Positions 63,967 through 64,000 of a DNA stretch of 64,000 nucleotides are shown here, in pieces. The DNA comes from an uncultured Desulfovibrio sp. (lineage in GTDB: Bacteria > Desulfobacterota > Desulfovibrionia > Desulfovibrionales > Desulfovibrionaceae): positions 1-64,000 of the forward strand of contig USBZ01000001.1 of assembly GCA_900553065.1 (NCBI GenBank), written 5' to 3'. The translations under genes were made by a program, and so were the position numbers. Position 1 is the first letter of the stretch. Each line of letters opens with the position of its first letter. The notes beneath the pieces were generated by a model that did no database searches, had not been told where the DNA came from, and was given only the letters and a program-made list of their open reading frames with translations.

Positions 63967-64000
63967 GAAGGCCCGGACGCTGGACAGCATCCGGGCCTTC
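63967..64000 (+). terminator. Terminator of dsrMKJOP (cut by window end)
   Basis: GAAGGCCCGGA paired with TCCGGGCCTTC (11 bp) around a 12-base loop, 50 bases past the dsrP stop. Any T run would lie beyond the window. Confidence 0.7.

Noticed and set aside
1..64000. CRISPR arrays, insertion sequences and prophage genes.
   Set aside because: No regularly spaced repeats, transposase or phage proteins were seen anywhere in the window.

Overview
The window looks like chromosomal DNA of an anaerobic, sulfite/sulfate-respiring Desulfovibrionaceae bacterium (Desulfovibrio, Bilophila or Mailhella type). The evidence is a complete dsrMKJOP operon, a DsrC with both C-terminal cysteines, an hdrCBA-flx operon, and TRAP-TAXI and polar amino acid ABC uptake systems. 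The genus is not resolvable by eye. The DNA is GC-rich, with AT-rich control regions at about 11.7-12.2, 14.6-14.95, 24.2-24.7 and 54.2-54.5 kb. No rRNA, CRISPR array, insertion sequence or prophage was seen. One tRNA (Gln, TTG) is present.

Layout. 0.1-11.6 kb (minus strand): an EamA exporter, then a catabolic array read from 11.6 kb down to 1.6 kb. In order it holds a fused TRAP permease, a TAXI binding protein, an old-yellow-enzyme (OYE) type flavin/FeS reductase, an amidohydrolase-fold protein, a second OYE reductase, a PLP aminotransferase and an HpcH/HpaI aldolase. A near-consensus sigma-54 promoter and two overlapping 16-bp palindromes lie upstream. A divergent sigma-54 activator (12.1-14.05 kb) follows; its N-terminus appears to be out of frame across an A AAA AAC slippery heptamer. 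14.97-18.2 kb (plus): amino acid ABC operon. 18.3-21.0 kb (plus): CoA-binding/YkgJ fusion, adenylate kinase, DsrE-like protein. 21.3-31 kb (minus): secreted protein, vWA-OmpA protein, DsrC, YchJ-like protein, ruvC, rplY, prs, tRNA-Gln, ispE, cmk, hisC, universal stress protein. 31-38.6 kb (minus): degenerate hybrid kinase, TPR protein, M16C peptidase, small unknown. 38.8-47 kb (mostly plus): EVE protein, EF-G-like GTPase (minus), trmFO, CD3324-type HTH protein, Vat-like acetyltransferase, CorA, NlpC/P60 lipoprotein. 47.1-54.2 kb (minus): hdrCBA-flx. 54.5-56.7 kb (minus): lgt and a deaminase-type amidohydrolase. 57.1-63.9 kb (plus): VKOR-like/thioredoxin fusion, RsbRD-N protein and dsrMKJOP.

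How it fits together. DsrMKJOP passes membrane quinol electrons to the DsrC trisulfide made by dissimilatory sulfite reductase (not in this window). Hdr-Flx is a cytoplasmic NAD(P)H/ferredoxin/thiol bifurcation module that probably also works on DsrC. The most novel region is the sigma-54-linked catabolic array: a high-affinity organic acid importer tied to two C=C reductase-type flavoenzymes, an amidohydrolase fold lacking its metal ligands, a transaminase and a retro-aldolase. Its substrate cannot be read from sequence.
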